Assembly: GCF_000614145.1 (NCBI RefSeq)
Contig: NZ_BAKK01000039.1
Location: forward strand, 1-37,440
Direction: 5' to 3'
Source: Bacteroides faecichinchillae JCM 17102
Lineage (GTDB): Bacteria; Bacteroidota; Bacteroidia; Bacteroidales; Bacteroidaceae
DNA: 37,440 nucleotides
Notes under the pieces: generated by a model
Databases searched by the model: none
The model's input: the letters and a program-made list of their open reading frames with translations, nothing else
What the model was told of the DNA's origin: nothing
Position numbers and translations under genes: made by a program
In this document: positions 34,654 to 37,440 of the stretch, in pieces
How the letters are laid out: every line of letters starts with the position of its first letter
Position numbering within the stretch: the first letter of the stretch is position 1

Positions 34654-36231
34654 ATGAAAATAGAAAACACATTATTAAGAATCTGCTTTATTCCTATTTT
34701 ATATATAGGAATGATGATATGTAGCTCCTCATGTACTGATGAAAATGAAAAGAATGATCAAAATCAACCTTTTAAATCTGTCTCTGTAGAAGTAGATAAA
34801 GAGAAAGTACTAGCGGAAGTGGTAGATGGGAAGTATCTTTCATTATCTTTTGAGACTGCGGAGAATTTCTCAGAAGCAAAACTTGATATTGAATTAAACG
34901 ATGGTTATGAATTGATTTTCCCTACAGATATTAATAAAGCGGATCTGGCTAATTATCCTGTATTAAACTTCAGAGCACCTGATCACCGAATTGTTAAATA
35001 TTGGTTTAATATCTTTTCCAAAGCTTTTCCTATTGTCGATGAAACTAAAATAGGAGTATTAGGGTTGCCTAATAGCGTTACTGTCCAGAATTCTACCAAG
35101 GAAGTTTTGGTCAATTTCAATAAGAGTCTCATGGATATGAGTAATGTTGAGTTGCATTTTGATGAAGGAGCTTTAATGGAAGGAGCTGAAATCATGAGCG
35201 ATCTGGTTTATGATTTTACCCAAGATCTCACTCAAGATCTTATTATTGAATTAGGTGGAATAGACCGTCCCTATAAAGTAAGATTGAATGTTGCTACGGC
35301 AATGGGTGATCCGAAATCTTACGGATTTACTAATGTTACAAATAACTTTGTAGATACTCAGAAATATCCTTTTGTTTCGGTATATACAGCTAATTCAGTG
35401 GTAAAAGTTCCTGTGAGAAATGATGCTCCTGAAACACCTTGGAGCTGGGATGTATCTCCGGATAGAGTTCCTGAGTACCTCGCATATATCGGTGATTGGA
35501 GTGTAAACAGACCAACGGAAACTATTAATAATACTCTTTTTGCCATTGCTACTATGGATGTCAAGAAAGCCTATGCTTCGATGAAATCCAATAATCAGCT
35601 GCAAATAGCTGTAAAAGACGCAGGTGGATTGATTACGATGAGTGGAAAGCCCATTGGTGAGAATACAATGCTTTATTGGAATGGACAAATACTAAGCAGA
35701 ATAAATACCGGAGAAGCCGGATGGAGAGCAGCGGTAGGTTTTGATGAAGAAGGCAAAGTATCCTTCTATAATGCTTCTATTCAGGATGATAAAATGATCC
35801 GTATGCCTAATTATGAGTCGTACCCTGACAATTACTTGACTACCGCATCTGATTGGGATGTGATATCTGCCGCTTGCGGACATCCTTGGCTAGTGAGAAA
35901 TGGACATTGCATGACACGATTAGAGATGTACGTCAATGATGCTACCAATTGGGAGATTGCTCTTGGAGAGGCATGGAACGGAACTCGTGCCCGCTCTTTT
36001 ATAGGTATTACCTATGATAATAAGGTAGGTTGCGCGGTGGTTGCGGATGGAATGAGCACTTGTCAAGCTGCTTGGGTACTTGAGAAACTGGGATGGAAAG
36101 ATGTTTTCTATGTAGGCGGAAACTACTATATGGCTAATGATTTCATTCCTACATTGTGTGTCAATGGACAACTAGTGGTAGGTGATATGAATCAGCAGGC
36201 ACAATATTGCGTTGCTATTGATGCAAAATAA
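34654..36231 (+). CDS. PUL lipoprotein with a phosphodiester glycosidase (NAGPA)-like C-terminal domain
   Basis: 525-residue lipoprotein (ATG 34654; lipid Cys27 in CSSSC). A TTG four codons upstream is not preferred. Residues ~35-215 form two Ig-like or DUF5018-like beta modules (VDGKYLSLSFETAENF, HRIVKYWFNI; then KEVLVNFNKSL). From ~225 on the pattern fits the NAGPA-like phosphodiester glycosidase fold (PF09992 type): AACGHPWLVRNGH, RARSFIGITYDNK, VVADGMSTCQAAWVLEKLGWKDVFYVGG. The usual late motifs DGR and LDGG appear here as DGM and YVGG, so activity may be altered. Sits between the regulator and SusC, 19 bp before the latter. Function beyond fold likeness is inference. Confidence 0.6.
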   Translation: MKIENTLLRICFIPILYIGMMICSSSCTDENEKNDQNQPFKSVSVEVDKEKVLAEVVDGKYLSLSFETAENFSEAKLDIELNDGYELIFPTDINKADLANYPVLNFRAPDHRIVKYWFNIFSKAFPIVDETKIGVLGLPNSVTVQNSTKEVLVNFNKSLMDMSNVELHFDEGALMEGAEIMSDLVYDFTQDLTQDLIIELGGIDRPYKVRLNVATAMGDPKSYGFTNVTNNFVDTQKYPFVSVYTANSVVKVPVRNDAPETPWSWDVSPDRVPEYLAYIGDWSVNRPTETINNTLFAIATMDVKKAYASMKSNNQLQIAVKDAGGLITMSGKPIGENTMLYWNGQILSRINTGEAGWRAAVGFDEEGKVSFYNASIQDDKMIRMPNYESYPDNYLTTASDWDVISAACGHPWLVRNGHCMTRLEMYVNDATNWEIALGEAWNGTRARSFIGITYDNKVGCAVVADGMSTCQAAWVLEKLGWKDVFYVGGNYYMANDFIPTLCVNGQLVVGDMNQQAQYCVAIDAK

Positions 36232-36250
36232 TAACTTTAAATGAGATATT

Positions 36251-37440
36251 ATGAAAAAAAATATATACTTGATTATTGCATCCCTATTATTGCCTTCTAC
36301 ATTGATGGCTGTTTCCGGAAATGAGCTAAATAAAAAGTTTCCGGAAGTAAGTTCTGAGGTAGTGCTGAAGGGGGATAGAGCCATCGTGTATAAAGGAAAA
36401 ATATTGGATGATAAGACTTCGGAACCATTAATAGGGGCGACCATCCTTGTAAAAGGAACCACTATTGGGACGGTTACTGATATAAACGGTGAATTTCAGT
36501 TAAGTGTATCTGATGACATCAATCCTGTTATTTTTGAGATATCTTTTATCGGGTATGTAAAAAAAGAAATAACTCCTCGCAAGAATTCGGACATTGTAAT
36601 TCGTTTGGTGGAAAATATGGAGACATTGGAAGAAGTGCAAGTGGTTGCGTATGGTAAGCAAAGTAAGATGTCTGTCACCGGAGCTATCTCTTCCATTAAT
36701 ACCAAAGATCTGTTGAAGTCGCCCAGTGGAAGTGTAGCTAATGCTTTGGCGGGTGCTATCACAGGTGTCTCTAGCGTGCAAACATCTGGGCAGCCTGGTG
36801 CGGAAGATCCGAATATATATGTTCGTGGAACCGGATCATTAACAGCTAGTGCTTCCAAACCACTTATATTGGTGGATGGAGTAGAACGTTCCTTTTTCCA
36901 GATGGACCCTAATGAAATAGAAAGTATCACCGTTTTAAAAGATGCGGCTTCTACGGCTGTATTTGGTGTACGTGGCGCAAATGGAGTCATTCTTGTAACC
37001 ACTAGGCGTGGTGTGGCAGGTAAACCGAAGATTTCGTTAAGTTCTTCTTTCGGTTTGACACAGGCTTTAAGAAACCTGAAAGGAGTAGACAGCTATAGTT
37101 ATGCAAGTTTATATACTGAAGCGCAACGCAATGACAATCCTAATATTTCAGATGATCAATTAAAGTTTTCTCCATATGTGACAGAGATGTTTCGTACCAA
37201 AGCAGATCCTATTATGTTTCCTAGTGTAGATTGGGGTAAATACATCTTTAAGGATTTGGCTTGGCAGACTCAACACAACGTTACATTATCTGGTGGTGCC
37301 GACCGTTTTAGGTACTTTGTTTCATTGGGATACTTAGGGCAAGATGGTATGATGAAGCGTACTTATGAGGTTTATGATCCTAATTATTCATATAAACGCT
37401 TCAATTATCGCTCGAATGTAGATATTGATTTAACGAAGTT
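36251..37440 (+). CDS. SusC/RagA-family TonB-linked outer-membrane transporter, 3' truncated
   Basis: First 396 codons of a SusC-like porin; the frame is open to the right edge. Signal peptide MKKNIYLIIASLLLPSTLMA, then a carboxypeptidase-regulatory-like domain (about 48-125, YKGKILDDKTSEPLIGATILVKGT), a TonB-box-like stretch (EEVQVVAYGKQ) and the plug domain with the family motifs VYVRG-type IYVRGTGSLTA, PLILVDGVER and DAASTAVFGVRGANGVILVTT. It imports glycan oligomers with a SusD partner, which should lie just outside the window. It starts 19 bp after the lipoprotein gene, so they share an operon. Confidence 0.95.
   Translation, partial: MKKNIYLIIASLLLPSTLMAVSGNELNKKFPEVSSEVVLKGDRAIVYKGKILDDKTSEPLIGATILVKGTTIGTVTDINGEFQLSVSDDINPVIFEISFIGYVKKEITPRKNSDIVIRLVENMETLEEVQVVAYGKQSKMSVTGAISSINTKDLLKSPSGSVANALAGAITGVSSVQTSGQPGAEDPNIYVRGTGSLTASASKPLILVDGVERSFFQMDPNEIESITVLKDAASTAVFGVRGANGVILVTTRRGVAGKPKISLSSSFGLTQALRNLKGVDSYSYASLYTEAQRNDNPNISDDQLKFSPYVTEMFRTKADPIMFPSVDWGKYIFKDLAWQTQHNVTLSGGADRFRYFVSLGYLGQDGMMKRTYEVYDPNYSYKRFNYRSNVDIDLTK

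Overview
This window reads as chromosomal DNA from a gut Bacteroides species. The evidence is a SusC-type TonB-linked porin, a giant hybrid two-component regulator, a Mfa/FimA-type fimbrillin operon, Bacteroidota-only DUF families, lipoprotein signals throughout, and promoter-like TAnnTTTG boxes instead of E. coli -10/-35 elements. I cannot fix the species from sequence alone. No rRNA, tRNA, CRISPR array or insertion sequence is visible.

Layout. 1-23,000 is housekeeping and core-type content. It starts with the 3' part of a flippase-like membrane protein, a 53-residue membrane microprotein, and a NUDIX hydrolase. A repeat-rich convergent spacer follows, then two L,D-transpeptidase genes (one broken), groES-groEL, a three-gene DUF2157/DUF4401/GDYXXLXY membrane operon, a PoxB-type pyruvate oxidase (frameshifted), a small winged-helix protein, and a threonine aldolase-type PLP enzyme. 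Next are a BamA/TamA-like barrel (frameshifted) overlapping a lipid phosphoethanolamine transferase, the cbpA-cbpM co-chaperone pair, a rhomboid protease plus free-methionine-sulfoxide reductase pair, and the etfB-etfA-acyl-CoA dehydrogenase operon (etfB frameshifted).

23,100-37,440 is surface and accessory content. A leftward four-gene fimbrial operon encodes an OmpA-like/DUF3575 barrel, a DUF5119 lipoprotein, a fimbrillin and a 1015-residue tip-adhesin-like fimbrillin. About 500 bp away, and divergent from it, a hybrid two-component regulator starts what looks like a polysaccharide utilisation locus: regulator, then a lipoprotein with a degenerate phosphodiester-glycosidase-like domain, then SusC running off the right edge.

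A pattern across the window: four otherwise conserved genes carry five single-base losses, and each can be explained by one missing G on the coding strand in a short G run. This points to base-calling error as much as to true gene decay, and it decides how those four genes should be annotated.

How genes work together: the two transpeptidases, barrel protein and phosphoethanolamine transferase concern the envelope. GroESL and CbpA/CbpM handle protein folding. PoxB-like oxidase and Etf/acyl-CoA dehydrogenase are flavin redox modules. The fimbrial operon builds a lipoprotein-derived surface fibre, and the right-hand locus probably senses and imports a glycan that cannot be named here.
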